A stretch of 64,000 nucleotides of DNA from JABDCI01 sp964475835 (lineage in GTDB: Bacteria > Verrucomicrobiota > Verrucomicrobiia > JABWAM01). Location of the stretch: NCBI GenBank assembly GCA_964475835.1, contig CAYYYL010000001.1:124001-188000 (forward strand), given 5' to 3'. Below, in pieces: positions 25,980-35,726 of this stretch. A program made the translations under genes and the position numbers. Below the pieces are notes generated by a model, which saw only the letters and a program-made list of their open reading frames with translations, had not been told where the DNA came from and did no database searches. Numbering within the stretch: position 1 is the stretch's first letter; each line of letters opens with the position of its first letter.

Positions 25980-27935
25980 TCAGGTCGGCGTCCCGTTCGT
26001 GCCGCCATTGCGGTTGAAATTCAGGTAGGTGTACTCCTTGAGGCCCTTTTCGTATTCGTCAAGCAAGCGCATGCCTTCGTTGGGCTTTACCCGGTCCTCC
26101 TTAATGGCCTGATCGACCTGCACCTTCATCTTTCGCACAAGTTCGTTGGAGTCCCACTGCGTCATTCCCAGGACGTGGCCGATGGTGGACCCTTCGATCA
26201 CCTCCTCGATATAGTAACCGTTCTCCTCGTCGGGATCCAAAAAGATGTGCACCTCGTTCACCCGGCCGAAGAGGTTGTGAAGATCGCCCATGATGTCCTG
26301 ATAGGCGCCAAGCAAAAAAATCCCAATATAGTAGGGCTTGCCGTTGGTGGCATGGAGAGGGAGGGTCTCCTGCACATCCTGCAGATCGATGAATTTGGAG
26401 ATTTTGCCATCAGAATCGCAGGTGATGTCGACCAGAATGCCCTTGCGGGTGGGCTCTTCATTCAACCGATGAATGGGAACGATGGGGAAGAGCTGCCCCA
26501 GCGCCCAATGGTCGAGAAGGGATTGGAACACCGAGAAATTGGACAGGTATTGATCACACACCTGGGTTTCGAGATCCTTGATCTCCTCCGGGATCACCCG
26601 GCTTCCCTGATAAAGGGAGACCACCTGGGTGGCGATCTGCCAGAAAAGGCTTTCCACTTTGGCCTTCATGCTGAGGTCTAGCAGTCCGAGGTCGAACATG
26701 GACTGTGCCTCCTCCTTAATGGCCTGGGCGTCGTGAAGCGATTCGCGACGATTACGCTTGTTCAGCCCCTCACGAATCTCGAAGAGCTGGCGGACAAGTT
26801 TGATGTCCCCCTTTTTGGGTTCACTCGCGGGAAGGGATGCATCCTTCTGAATGGATCCGAAAAGATCCACAACCAACACCGAGTGGTGGGCGGCGACGGC
26901 ACGACCACTTTCGCTGACAATGTGGGGCACGGCCACCTTTTCCGCTTCACAGATCTCCGCGATGTTGAACACCACGTCCGAGGTGTATTCGCTGAGGGAG
27001 TAGTTGGTCGAACTGTCATAGGAGGTTCGACTCCCGTCATAATCCACGCCGAGTCCCCCGCCTACATCGATGTATTCAATCTGGTAGTCCATCTGGCGCA
27101 GCTTGGCGTAGTAACGGGCCGCCTCCCGGATCGCTTTTTTCACCGTGGCGATGTCGGGGATCTGGGAGCCGATGTGGAAGTGCAGGAGTTTGAAGCAGTG
27201 TTCCAGCCCGTTTTCCTTCAAAAGGCGGATTGCTTCGAGAAGCTCCGAAGTGGTCAGTCCAAATTTGGCGTTTTCACCTCCGGAAAGCGCCCACTTGCCG
27301 GCGCTCTTCGCGACCAGGCGGATGCGGATGCCGATGTTGGGTTCCACGCCCATTTCCTTCGCAATCGAGATGATCAATCCCATCTCCTCCACTTTTTCCA
27401 CGACGAGGATGATCTTCTTCCCGAGTTTGCAGCCGTTGAGGGCGGTGCGGATAAATTGAGGGTCCTTGTACCCGTTGCAAATGATCAGACTCTGGGCGTC
27501 TTGATGGACGGAGAGCGCGGCGAAAAGTTCAGGCTTGCTGCCGACCTCAAGACCGAAGTGGTAAGCCTTTCCGGCATCAATGATCTCCTCCACTACTTCA
27601 CGAAGCTGATTCACCTTGATCGGGAAAACTCCGAAGTACTGTCCCGCGTAGTTATTCTCCGCGATCGCCGAACGAAATGCCTCGTTGATCGATTCCACCC
27701 GATGACGGAGCAGATCGTGAAACCGCAAAAGCAGGGGCAGAGCGATCCCACGCGATTTCGCCTCCTCCAGAATCTGGAGAACATCAAGACCGGGACCCTT
27801 TGCAGGAAGGGGGGTGACGCTGATATTTCCAGCCTCATTGACCGAAAAATAGCCCGCGCCCCAATTGTCGATATTATAAGTGGCTGCAGCCTCCTGGATG
27901 CTCCAGTCAGCCGGTTGGCCATTCTTCGCCGTCAT
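25980..27935 (-). CDS. speA: Biosynthetic arginine decarboxylase
   Basis: A 651-residue PLP enzyme that converts arginine to agmatine, the first step of putrescine and spermidine synthesis. The PLP lysine is K107 in GVFPIKVNQ. HFHIGSQ and YIDVGGGLGVDY are the barrel motifs that hold the cofactor phosphate, and the second-domain motif CDSDGKI carries the active-site Cys. The length and the helical insertion typical of SpeA are present. The gene stands alone; the 250-bp gap upstream separates it from the divergent P-type ATPase gene. Confidence 0.95.
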   Translation of the reverse strand: MTAKNGQPADWSIQEAAATYNIDNWGAGYFSVNEAGNISVTPLPAKGPGLDVLQILEEAKSRGIALPLLLRFHDLLRHRVESINEAFRSAIAENNYAGQYFGVFPIKVNQLREVVEEIIDAGKAYHFGLEVGSKPELFAALSVHQDAQSLIICNGYKDPQFIRTALNGCKLGKKIILVVEKVEEMGLIISIAKEMGVEPNIGIRIRLVAKSAGKWALSGGENAKFGLTTSELLEAIRLLKENGLEHCFKLLHFHIGSQIPDIATVKKAIREAARYYAKLRQMDYQIEYIDVGGGLGVDYDGSRTSYDSSTNYSLSEYTSDVVFNIAEICEAEKVAVPHIVSESGRAVAAHHSVLVVDLFGSIQKDASLPASEPKKGDIKLVRQLFEIREGLNKRNRRESLHDAQAIKEEAQSMFDLGLLDLSMKAKVESLFWQIATQVVSLYQGSRVIPEEIKDLETQVCDQYLSNFSVFQSLLDHWALGQLFPIVPIHRLNEEPTRKGILVDITCDSDGKISKFIDLQDVQETLPLHATNGKPYYIGIFLLGAYQDIMGDLHNLFGRVNEVHIFLDPDEENGYYIEEVIEGSTIGHVLGMTQWDSNELVRKMKVQVDQAIKEDRVKPNEGMRLLDEYEKGLKEYTYLNFNRNGGTNGTPT

Positions 27936-28185
27936 GTCGTTATTTCAAAATCTAACACGTCCAGAGCGGGTTGAAACAAATTTGAGGGGTGGCTGCAAGA
28001 CTTGATTCCATTTATTTTAATTCTTCTCATGGAAAAGTGAAAAAAGCACGTGTTTCGCAAGGGCATAGTTCTTGTTTCCTGATTTTTAGAGCGAAGGTTT
28101 TTGATGGATTGGGAATGATGGGTGTTTGGTGTGTTGACCGGAATGAATTCCTATAGGAAAATAGGGGAACGAAAGTCGACCGGCT

Positions 28186-30906
28186 ATGATGCTTCTTGAT
28201 AAGGCGTGGCACCATCTTCCTCTTGGGCAAGTGATGGATTTTCTTGGTGTGAATGTATCCACAGGTCTGTCGTCTGAGGAGGTCCTTCGTCGACAAAAAG
28301 AATTTGGGCCAAACCGCATCCAAGTCCAACAAGGCGTCGCGGGGTGGATCAAGTTTCTCCAGCAATTTAACCAACCTCTAGTCTATATTCTGCTTGTTTC
28401 TGTTGCCGTGACGGCCTTTCTCGGTGAGTGGGTGGATTCGTCTGTCATCTTCGGAGTGGTGTTGATCAATGCCATTGTGGGGTTTGCTCAGGAGGCAAAG
28501 GCCGAGAAAGCCATCGACGCGCTCGCCAAAATGCTCCCTGTCGAAGCTACTGTTCGTCGCGAAGGTTGTAAGCAGCGCGTCCAATCCGAGGAGCTTGTGC
28601 CTGGTGACGTGGTGCTCCTGCAATCCGGCGACCGCGTGCCTGCGGATGTACGGATCTTTCAGGTGCGCGGCCTGAAGGTCGACGAGTCAGCGCTCACCGG
28701 CGAATCCATGCCTGTTGCCAAACATACGGACCCGGTGGAGTTGGATGCCATTCTCGCTGAACGAAGCAATCTCACCTTTGCGGGTTCTCTTGTCACCAGT
28801 GGTCAGGCTGAGGGGGTGATATTGGCCATTGGTGATAAAACGGAGACGGGGCGTATTGGGCATCTCATTGCCCGTGCGGTGGATCTATCCACCCCTCTGA
28901 CAAAAAAAATCGCACACTTCAGTACGTTGGCTCTTTGGATTATCGTGATCTTGGCTTCCGTCACGTTTGTTGTGGGCGTTGCCCGAGGTGGCAATTCGAC
29001 AGATATGTTCATGGCTGCAGTAGCGCTTGCCGTGGGGGCGATTCCCGAAGGGCTTCCAGCTGCTGTGACCATTGTTCTTGCTGTGGGTGTATCAAGCATG
29101 GCTAAACGGCATGCCATTATCCGTAAACTACCTGCGGTCGAAACTCTTGGCAGCACAACGGTCATTTGTTCGGACAAGACAGGCACCCTTACTGAGAATC
29201 AAATGACAGTCAGGGAAGTTTTTTCTGCAGGGAAACTCTACACTATCACAGGCGTGGGCTACGAACCCAAGGGTGACTTTCGGATCAAGGACCTGGTCGT
29301 GAACGTTTCAGAGCATCCAGCACTCCTCGAGTGTCTTCGATCTGGGATGCTTTGCAACGATTCTCAACTGGTGCGAGAAGGCGAGAGGATCAAGATTCAA
29401 GGCGATCCCACCGAGATTGCGATGCTTGCTGCTGGCGAAAAAGCAGGTTTGCTTCACGGCAATACACTCCGTGAATTGCCCCGTTTGGATATGATTCCCT
29501 TTGAATCCGAGCATATGTTTCGTGCCACCCTCCACAACAACCATCAGCGTTGCACTGTTTATGTTGTTGGAGCCCTTGAACGTCTGCTTGAGCGCTGTAC
29601 TAATACAATCGATGAGTTCAATGTTCGCACTGCTCTTGACAAAGACGTGGTTTGCCGTGCAGCCGAAGAGATGGCTTCACGAGGATTGCGTGTGCTGGCC
29701 TTGGCCCGCAGAGATTTGGATGTGTATCAAGCCAATCTCGACCACGCAGATATTTCCGAAGGGCTGGTTTTTCTCGGATTGCAAGGGATGATGGACCCAC
29801 CACGACCTGAAATTATAGTGTCCGTGTGCGAGTGTCAGCGAGCCGGGATTGCCGTGAAGATGATTACCGGTGATCACCTTGTCACTGCCCGGGCTATTGC
29901 AAACCAAATTGGGTTGAAGGGTTACATGGAGCACGGCCAGCTTGTTGCTTTATCCGGACACGAATTGGAAAAAGTGTCTGACGCAGAATTGGCTGAAATC
30001 GCGGAATGTACCTCCATCTTTGCGCGTGTTGCACCCGAACAGAAACTTCGTCTTGTGAAGGCGCTGCAGTCGCGTGGCCATATCGTGGCAATGACAGGTG
30101 ATGGTGTGAATGATGCGCCCGCACTCAAGCAGGCGGATATTGGTGTGGCTATGGGAATCACTGGTAGTGATGTAGCAAAAGGTGCGGCCGCTATGATTCT
30201 CACGGATGATAATTTCGCGTCCATTGAGGCTGCTGTAGAGGAAGGTCGTGGTGTGTTCGATAATCTGACCAAGTTCATTGTCTGGACCCTGCCGACAAAT
30301 TTGGGTGAGGCGATGGTATTGTTCGTAGCAATTGTGTTCGGCACAGTCTTGCCTGTACTGCCAGTGCAGCTTCTGTGGATTAATATGATGACGGCTCTTC
30401 TACTCGGTCTGATGCTCGTGTTCGAGCCAAAGGAGAAAGATCTCATGGCTCGTCCTCCGCGCGATCCGAAACGTCCATTGCTGACGGTTTCGCTTCTCAT
30501 GCGCATAGGGTTCGTTTCACTTATCATGCTTGCTGGGGCGTTTTGGTTGTTCTTTTGGGAGTTGAAAATGGAGAGCGGAACAGAAGCGGCAGCACGGACG
30601 GCTGTGGTCAATGTCATCGTGCTTGTTGAAATTGCATATCTCTTCAACTGCCGTTCTCTCGACCATTCTGTTTTCGCCATGGGGTGGTTCACCAATCGGT
30701 GGGTCATTGCGGGCTCGCTGGCAATGATAGTTGCTCAACTGTTGTTTACCTACGCACCTTTGATGAATAAAATTTTCCATACCGCTCCTATTGAATTCGA
30801 GGCATGGCTGCGCATCGGCACCTTGGCGTGTGTGGCTTTTGTTATGGTCGAAATTGAAAAGCGGATACGTTTTAGTCGACGCCGAAATCACACCAAATCG
30901 GATTAG
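28186..30906 (+). CDS. P2-type cation-transporting ATPase
   Basis: A 906-residue P-type ATPase. Visible parts: actuator motif TGES (171-174), PEGLPA in membrane helix 4 (287-292), phosphorylation site DKTGTLT with Asp330, nucleotide-binding KGAxxx-like region replaced by VVGALERLLERC, hinge TGDGVNDAPALK, and a C-terminal block of several helices. The N-terminal cation ATPase domain (about 5-75) and the helix-4 motif fit the Ca2+/Na+/Mg2+ P2 group rather than heavy-metal pumps. The exact ion is not certain. Its codon use (many GTT, GCT, ATT) looks more AT-rich than its neighbours, which may mean recent transfer. Confidence 0.85.
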   Translation: MMLLDKAWHHLPLGQVMDFLGVNVSTGLSSEEVLRRQKEFGPNRIQVQQGVAGWIKFLQQFNQPLVYILLVSVAVTAFLGEWVDSSVIFGVVLINAIVGFAQEAKAEKAIDALAKMLPVEATVRREGCKQRVQSEELVPGDVVLLQSGDRVPADVRIFQVRGLKVDESALTGESMPVAKHTDPVELDAILAERSNLTFAGSLVTSGQAEGVILAIGDKTETGRIGHLIARAVDLSTPLTKKIAHFSTLALWIIVILASVTFVVGVARGGNSTDMFMAAVALAVGAIPEGLPAAVTIVLAVGVSSMAKRHAIIRKLPAVETLGSTTVICSDKTGTLTENQMTVREVFSAGKLYTITGVGYEPKGDFRIKDLVVNVSEHPALLECLRSGMLCNDSQLVREGERIKIQGDPTEIAMLAAGEKAGLLHGNTLRELPRLDMIPFESEHMFRATLHNNHQRCTVYVVGALERLLERCTNTIDEFNVRTALDKDVVCRAAEEMASRGLRVLALARRDLDVYQANLDHADISEGLVFLGLQGMMDPPRPEIIVSVCECQRAGIAVKMITGDHLVTARAIANQIGLKGYMEHGQLVALSGHELEKVSDAELAEIAECTSIFARVAPEQKLRLVKALQSRGHIVAMTGDGVNDAPALKQADIGVAMGITGSDVAKGAAAMILTDDNFASIEAAVEEGRGVFDNLTKFIVWTLPTNLGEAMVLFVAIVFGTVLPVLPVQLLWINMMTALLLGLMLVFEPKEKDLMARPPRDPKRPLLTVSLLMRIGFVSLIMLAGAFWLFFWELKMESGTEAAARTAVVNVIVLVEIAYLFNCRSLDHSVFAMGWFTNRWVIAGSLAMIVAQLLFTYAPLMNKIFHTAPIEFEAWLRIGTLACVAFVMVEIEKRIRFSRRRNHTKSD

Positions 30907-31052
30907 CTTTGTTGCTGAATCTTTTCCGGATTGTATTCACCAAATTTTCTCTGGCCAAACTTTTCTATCACCACTCGGAAAATTAATCGTTCTGGCAATT
31001 CACCAGTCTTGTAAAGCTTGCCCTTGGAGGGGGTTCTTGAGAAAAGTGACGA

Positions 31053-31904
31053 ATGCCCTGCCTTGATGGTGAAACAAAACTGGTGGCGGTTCTGGGTCAT
31101 CCGATCGCCCATACCGCCTCGCCTGTGATGCACAACGCTGCATTCGCCGCTCTCCGACTCAATTGGAAATATGTCGCGCTGGATGTTCAGCCGAAAGATT
31201 TGAGAAAGGCACTGCAGGGGCTTGCGGCCTCCGGAGTTGTGGGGGTGAATCTCACGGTGCCGCACAAGGTTCTGGCGATGCGACTTGTCGATCGCCTTCA
31301 TGTGTCAGCAAGGAGGTTGGGTGCGGCCAACACGCTTCGTCTCTCCCGGGGTGGGGTAATGGAGGGATTCAATACCGATGGAGAAGGATTGCTTGCCGCC
31401 CTGCGTGAAGAGTTCGCTTTTTCCCCGAAGGAACGCTGCATTGCCGTGATGGGTTGTGGGGGCGCGGGACGCGCGGCGGCCATGCAGCTCGCTCTGGCCG
31501 GGGCGAAGCGTTTGGTATTGATCAATCGGACCCCATCCAAAGCCCGTGCCGTGGCGCGGGATATCCGTCGATTGGGTTGCAAAACGACATGTGGACTGAC
31601 TGCCGAACCGTGTGACCTCGTGATTCAGGCCACCAGTCTGGGGTTAAAGCCTTCGGATGCGAACCCGGTTTCGAAAACCCTTTTGCGGACGCTCCGCCCC
31701 CGGTATTTCTTCGACATGATTTATCGGCCGGCACGGACCCGGGCGATGAAACTTGCGGCGGGCGAGGGAATCCGGGTAGCCAATGGCATGGAGATGCTGC
31801 TGCATCAGGGCGCGCGGGCATGGGAGATCTGGACCGAGCGCAAGGCGCCGGTGGGGGTGATGCGCCGTGCGTTGATGCGCGAGTTGCAGGGGAGAGGGCG
31901 TTAA
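31053..31904 (+). CDS. aroE: Shikimate dehydrogenase
   Basis: A 283-residue NADP-dependent enzyme of aromatic amino acid synthesis that reduces 3-dehydroshikimate. VLGHPIAHTASPVMHN is the shikimate-binding N-terminal motif. K72 in NLTVPHK and D109 in FNTDGEG are the catalytic pair. MGCGGAGRAAAMQLALAG is the nucleotide-binding loop, followed by NRTPSKA, whose Arg suits NADP. MLLHQGARAWEIW closes the family pattern. The stop is immediately followed by the ATG of the prepilin peptidase gene, so the two are co-transcribed. Confidence 0.93.
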   Translation: MPCLDGETKLVAVLGHPIAHTASPVMHNAAFAALRLNWKYVALDVQPKDLRKALQGLAASGVVGVNLTVPHKVLAMRLVDRLHVSARRLGAANTLRLSRGGVMEGFNTDGEGLLAALREEFAFSPKERCIAVMGCGGAGRAAAMQLALAGAKRLVLINRTPSKARAVARDIRRLGCKTTCGLTAEPCDLVIQATSLGLKPSDANPVSKTLLRTLRPRYFFDMIYRPARTRAMKLAAGEGIRVANGMEMLLHQGARAWEIWTERKAPVGVMRRALMRELQGRGR

Positions 31905-33005
31905 ATGAATGTGGACTGGAGTATGACGGGGCAGGCGGTGCCAGCTTGGTTTTGGATCACGCTTCAGGCGGTCATGGGAGCCATTGTGGGAAGTTTTCTC
32001 AATGTCTGCATCCATCGCATGCCGCGGGGTGATTCCATCGTGTCGCCCCGCTCGCGATGTTATTCCTGCAGCAAACCTGTTCGCTGGTACGACAACCTCC
32101 CCCTGATCAGCTACCTGTTGCTCGGAGGGAAATGCCGGGATTGCGGGGCAAGATTTTCCATTCGTTACTGGTTGGTGGAACTTCTCACGGCCGGCCTCTT
32201 TGTCTGGATCTGGCAGTGGTTCGCCCCTGCAACGGCATGCGTCTACACGGTGTTCGTCTGTGGTCTGCTGGCCGCCACCTTCATCGATTTCGAGCACCTC
32301 ATCATTCCGGATGAAATCACCTATGGAGGGATTTTGGTGGGCGTGTTGGTCAGCGGGATGGTGCCCTCGATTCAGGGGGAGGAATTGCACGGGCGCGCGG
32401 CGCTTTGGAGTCTTGCCGGTGCGGTGGTGGGCTGGGGTTCGCTCTGGCTGGTGGTGGAGCTGGGCAAACTGGTGTTTGGTGTGAAAAAGGTTGATCTGGG
32501 TCGTCCGCATGAGGTTTTTCTGACGTCCACGGAATTCCGTCTGGGCGGGGACCGTGAGGTGTGGGAGGAACTGTTCTGTCGACCGGGGGATGAATTGACG
32601 TTTGAAGCGACCGGGGTTCGAATGGGGGAACGACGCTGGGAAAAGGCCCGGATTCGGGTGAACTATCAGCGCGTGTTGGTGGATGAGGAGCAATTTCCGC
32701 TTGAGAATCTGGGAGAGCTGATGGCGGTGACCCAGTTTATCCGCATCCCTCGCGAGGCCATGGGATTTGGGGACGTTAAGTTTCTCGCGGCAATCGGGGC
32801 GTTCCTCGGATTGAAAGCTGTCTTTTTTGTCATCCTGGTCTCCTCGCTGACCGGGTCGCTGGTGGGGCTTTCCCTGATGACGATTGGAAGGAAGCAGTGG
32901 GGACTTCAAATTCCATACGGACCCTACCTCGCCCTTGCAGCGTTCATTTGGATCATGGGCGGGAGTGTCTGGCTCGACGGATACCTCCACTGGCTCACGC
33001 GTTGA
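31905..33005 (+). CDS. Type IV prepilin peptidase (A24 family) with a large insertion
   Basis: A 366-residue membrane aspartyl protease and N-methylase that processes type IV prepilins and pseudopilins. Four Cys (52, 55, 77, 80) in CYSC/CRDC form the cytoplasmic zinc site. The catalytic Asp residues are D128 (FIDFEHLIIPD) and D290 (GFGDVKF). These are normally about 60-70 residues apart; here about 160 separate them because of a roughly 90-residue soluble insertion (about 193-282). About eight membrane helices. It starts on the base after the aroE stop. The mini-proteins at 16740-17233 are possible substrates. Confidence 0.88.
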   Translation: MNVDWSMTGQAVPAWFWITLQAVMGAIVGSFLNVCIHRMPRGDSIVSPRSRCYSCSKPVRWYDNLPLISYLLLGGKCRDCGARFSIRYWLVELLTAGLFVWIWQWFAPATACVYTVFVCGLLAATFIDFEHLIIPDEITYGGILVGVLVSGMVPSIQGEELHGRAALWSLAGAVVGWGSLWLVVELGKLVFGVKKVDLGRPHEVFLTSTEFRLGGDREVWEELFCRPGDELTFEATGVRMGERRWEKARIRVNYQRVLVDEEQFPLENLGELMAVTQFIRIPREAMGFGDVKFLAAIGAFLGLKAVFFVILVSSLTGSLVGLSLMTIGRKQWGLQIPYGPYLALAAFIWIMGGSVWLDGYLHWLTR

Positions 33006-33029
33006 GTTTTATTCGTGGGCCGTTTTTTT
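32992..33029 (+). terminator. Rho-independent terminator after aroE-prepilin peptidase
   Basis: An 8-bp stem GGCTCACG (32992-32999) and CGTGGGCC (33014-33021), with one G-T pair, a 14-base loop and a following T run (33023-33029). The stem starts inside the last codons of the peptidase gene and the loop contains its stop codon. Confidence 0.7.
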
Positions 33030-33095
33030 CAGCAAGCTGTTAGGAGTAACGCGGCCATTGTTACTTTTTCCGCAACCTGCTAGAATGTCCAACCT

Positions 33096-33560
33096 ATGGA
33101 TGACGCCCGCAAACAAACCCTTCTTTTCGCGCAATTGATTGAGATCCTCACCCAGAACGCTGTCATGATGCTTGGGGGAATGCCGGATCGACAGGGACGG
33201 CAGAGGCCCGCCGATCTGAACAGCGCCGAAATGATGATTGAGATGCTCGGCGTGCTTCAAAAGAAAACGAAGGGCAATGTGACTCCCGAAGAGGAGCGTA
33301 TGTTGACGGGCACGCTTTTTCAGCTTCAGACGGCTTTCGCGGAGGTCGCGAGCAAGTCCGGGGATTTCGAACGGGCACGCAAAGCGACCGAGGCCGCGGC
33401 GGCTTCAGACGAAGGGGACCTTGAGGAGGCGCCTTCCGCCAACACGCCTGAAGCGCCAGCTCCCTCGGCCCCCGCGCGTCAACCTGCGCCCTCGCAGGCC
33501 GTTCAGACTTCCCAACCTGCGACCGAAAGCAAAGTGAAGTTTACCAAGAAGTACGCCTGA
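33096..33560 (+). CDS. DUF1844 family protein
   Basis: A 154-residue soluble protein. Residues 8-75 match the DUF1844 pattern: LLFAQLIEILTQNAVMMLGG followed by DLNSAEMMIEMLGVLQKKT and KGNVTPEEERMLTGTLFQLQ. The domain is a short helical bundle of unknown function found in several environmental phyla. The C-terminal 55 residues are a low-complexity Pro/Ala/Glu tail ending KVKFTKKYA. It follows the terminator of the previous operon and converges with the cysteine desulfurase gene. Confidence 0.8.
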   Translation: MDDARKQTLLFAQLIEILTQNAVMMLGGMPDRQGRQRPADLNSAEMMIEMLGVLQKKTKGNVTPEEERMLTGTLFQLQTAFAEVASKSGDFERARKATEAAAASDEGDLEEAPSANTPEAPAPSAPARQPAPSQAVQTSQPATESKVKFTKKYA

Positions 33561-33584
33561 TTTGTTCGGCCCTGCGGGCCTTGT

Positions 33585-34727
33585 TTACGATTTCCGACGG
33601 AGGAGCTCCACCACGTCGCGGGTCCGTTCGGCGACTTCGGATATTTGATGAGGCTGGGTGTCCCGGCCCAGTGAAAAGCGTACCGTGGCCCGGATCAGAT
33701 CCTCCCGCACCCCCATGGCCTGGAGGACGTGGGAGGGTTGGATCGAACCCACCATGCATGCCGAACCGCTGGAAAGGGCAAGTCCTGCGAGATCCAACGA
33801 CATGAGAAGATTGTCGCCATCGCAATTTTCAAAACTGACGCTCAGAGTGTTTCCGATGCGTTGAACGGGATCGCCATTTCGATGAGTCCCCGACAAGGAG
33901 GAGAGTTCATGCCAGAGCTTTTCGGTGAGTTTGAATAGGCGGTCCTGTTCTGGGACGACTTCGGAATCCGCGAGAACGGCTGCGGCTCCGAGTCCCACAA
34001 TGGCGGCGGTGTTCTCGGTTCCCGGACGACGCTCGTTTTCGTGGGCGCCCCCTCTCAGCACCGGTTCCAGTCGGGTCCCCGATTGCGCGTAGAGAACGCC
34101 GGCTCCCTTGGGACCGTAAAATTTGTGGGCGGCGATGGAGAGGAGATCGCAATTCCACGATTCCACATCGATCCGTTCCTTGCCGAAACTCTGAACCGCG
34201 TCGCAATGGAATAACACGCCCTGCTCGCGGCAGATGCCGCCGATTTTTTCCACAGGATGGCGTGTGCCGGTTTCATTATTTGCCGACATGAGGGAAACGA
34301 GGACGGTCCCCTTTTCCATGGCATCACAGAGCTGGGCAAGTTGGATATGTCCCTTTCCATCCACAGGAAGGATCACCACCTCGAATCCCTCGCTTTCAAG
34401 GGCTTTGAATGGGTGCAGAACGGCGTGATGTTCCGTGGCACAGGTGATGATGCGGCGTCCTTCAGCGCGACGGGCGCGTGCGGCTCCGAGAATCGCGAGG
34501 TTGGTGGATTCCGTTCCCCCGGACGTGAAGATGATCTCCTTCGCCGTTGCCCCCAGAAGTGCGGCGACTTTTTCCCGGGTATCATCAATGGCCGCCCGTG
34601 CGTGCCGTCCAAAGGAATGAATGCTGGAGGGATTTCCAAAGTGATCCCGCAAAAAGGGGAGCATGGCTTCAAACACCTCCCAACGGATGGGGGTGGTGGC
34701 GTTGTAGTCGAGATAGATCGGCTGCAT
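33585..34727 (-). CDS. Cysteine desulfurase (NifS/IscS family)
   Basis: A 380-residue PLP enzyme that removes sulfur from cysteine for iron-sulfur clusters and thio-cofactors. IYLDYNATTP opens the protein. TEHHAVLHP carries the His that stacks on PLP, AHKFYGPKGAG the PLP lysine, and SSGSACMVGSIQPSHVL the loop with the persulfide-forming Cys. RATVRFSLGRDT is the usual C-terminal motif. The start is the ATG at 34727; a GTG at 34736 is also possible. It lies directly downstream of serine acetyltransferase, linking cysteine synthesis with cysteine use. Confidence 0.92.
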   Translation of the reverse strand: MQPIYLDYNATTPIRWEVFEAMLPFLRDHFGNPSSIHSFGRHARAAIDDTREKVAALLGATAKEIIFTSGGTESTNLAILGAARARRAEGRRIITCATEHHAVLHPFKALESEGFEVVILPVDGKGHIQLAQLCDAMEKGTVLVSLMSANNETGTRHPVEKIGGICREQGVLFHCDAVQSFGKERIDVESWNCDLLSIAAHKFYGPKGAGVLYAQSGTRLEPVLRGGAHENERRPGTENTAAIVGLGAAAVLADSEVVPEQDRLFKLTEKLWHELSSLSGTHRNGDPVQRIGNTLSVSFENCDGDNLLMSLDLAGLALSSGSACMVGSIQPSHVLQAMGVREDLIRATVRFSLGRDTQPHQISEVAERTRDVVELLRRKS

Positions 34728-34738
34728 GCGGAACACAC

Positions 34739-35683
34739 TCAGATTTGAAAATCTGAAAGGTAATCCGTGATGGTGGATTCGCCGCGCTTTTTCTTGGACA
34801 CCACCTTCAGCTCCTCCTCCTCGTAAAATACGAGTGAGTCGGGAGGCACAGAATGGGTCAGGAACACGTTGGCAGCCACGGTCGAACGTGCGCCAAGGGT
34901 GGTGTCACCCCCGAGAATGGTGGCGTTTGCGTAGATGGTCACATCGTCCTCGACGTTGGGGTGGCGTTTCGTTCCCTTGACCACGCGGCCCTGGGCATCT
35001 TTTTGAAAACTTTTCGCGCCAAGGGACACGCCCTGGTAGATTTTGACGTGTGAGCCGATCACGGTGGTTTCCCCAATCACCACACCGGTGCCGTGATCGA
35101 TGAAAAAATGGGAGCCGATTTCGGCGCCGGGATGGATGTCGATCCCTGTTCGCGAGTGAGCCCACTCCGTCATCATGCGCGGAATCAGGGCCAGACCCTC
35201 TTTATAGAAATTGTGGGCCATGCGCTGAACGGCGATGGCCTCCAGGCCGGGATAGGCGAGGATGATTTCCTCATCACTGATGGCTGCGGGATCCCCATCA
35301 TAGGCTGCCTCCACATCAAGGGCGAGTTTCCGACGGATTTCCGGAAGTTCTTGTAGAAAGGCGTCGGTGAGTTCCTTGGCTTTCAATCCCAGATGCGACG
35401 CATCGGTTTCCGTTCCCGGAGGAGCGTGAAATTCAAGGCTCTTGTGCACTTCGGCCCGCAGGCGTTCCGCAATCGAAATCAGCATCTGGGAGACAAAGAA
35501 GGGAGCCTGTTCGGAGTGCAGCGCCGAGCGGTCATAATAACCGGGAAAGATGAGCCGCAAAAGATCTCGGATGATCTCGGCCACCGTCTCACGGGACGGA
35601 AGGTTGACCCCGTCCAGGTGGTTGATGCCACCGAACTGTTTGTAGGAGTCGAGGATCTTCTGAACGAGCTGGGAATCCGGCAT
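34739..35683 (-). CDS. cysE: Serine O-acetyltransferase (EpsC type)
   Basis: A 314-residue enzyme that acetylates serine to O-acetylserine, the first step of cysteine synthesis. The N-terminal half is helical, as in the long EpsC branch. The C-terminal half is a left-handed beta-helix with hexapeptide repeats: HPGAEIGSHFFIDHGTGVVI, GETTVIGSHVKIYQGVSLGA, then VTIYANATILGGDTTLGARS. The catalytic His lies in IDHGTG, and KRHPNVEDDV is the acetyl-CoA region. A TTG at 35704 also opens the frame, but I prefer the ATG at 35683. The cysteine desulfurase follows about 10 bases after its stop. Confidence 0.88.
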   Translation of the reverse strand: MPDSQLVQKILDSYKQFGGINHLDGVNLPSRETVAEIIRDLLRLIFPGYYDRSALHSEQAPFFVSQMLISIAERLRAEVHKSLEFHAPPGTETDASHLGLKAKELTDAFLQELPEIRRKLALDVEAAYDGDPAAISDEEIILAYPGLEAIAVQRMAHNFYKEGLALIPRMMTEWAHSRTGIDIHPGAEIGSHFFIDHGTGVVIGETTVIGSHVKIYQGVSLGAKSFQKDAQGRVVKGTKRHPNVEDDVTIYANATILGGDTTLGARSTVAANVFLTHSVPPDSLVFYEEEELKVVSKKKRGESTITDYLSDFQI

Positions 35684-35726
35684 AAGACCCGCATCATGCC
35701 CCAAAGGGGGGCTATTGTCGAGTCAA

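Noticed and set aside
26733..27974. 413-codon plus-strand open frame
   Set aside because: Antisense to speA; no recognisable domain.
31644..32990. 448-codon minus-strand open frame
   Set aside because: Antisense to aroE and the prepilin peptidase, both well supported.
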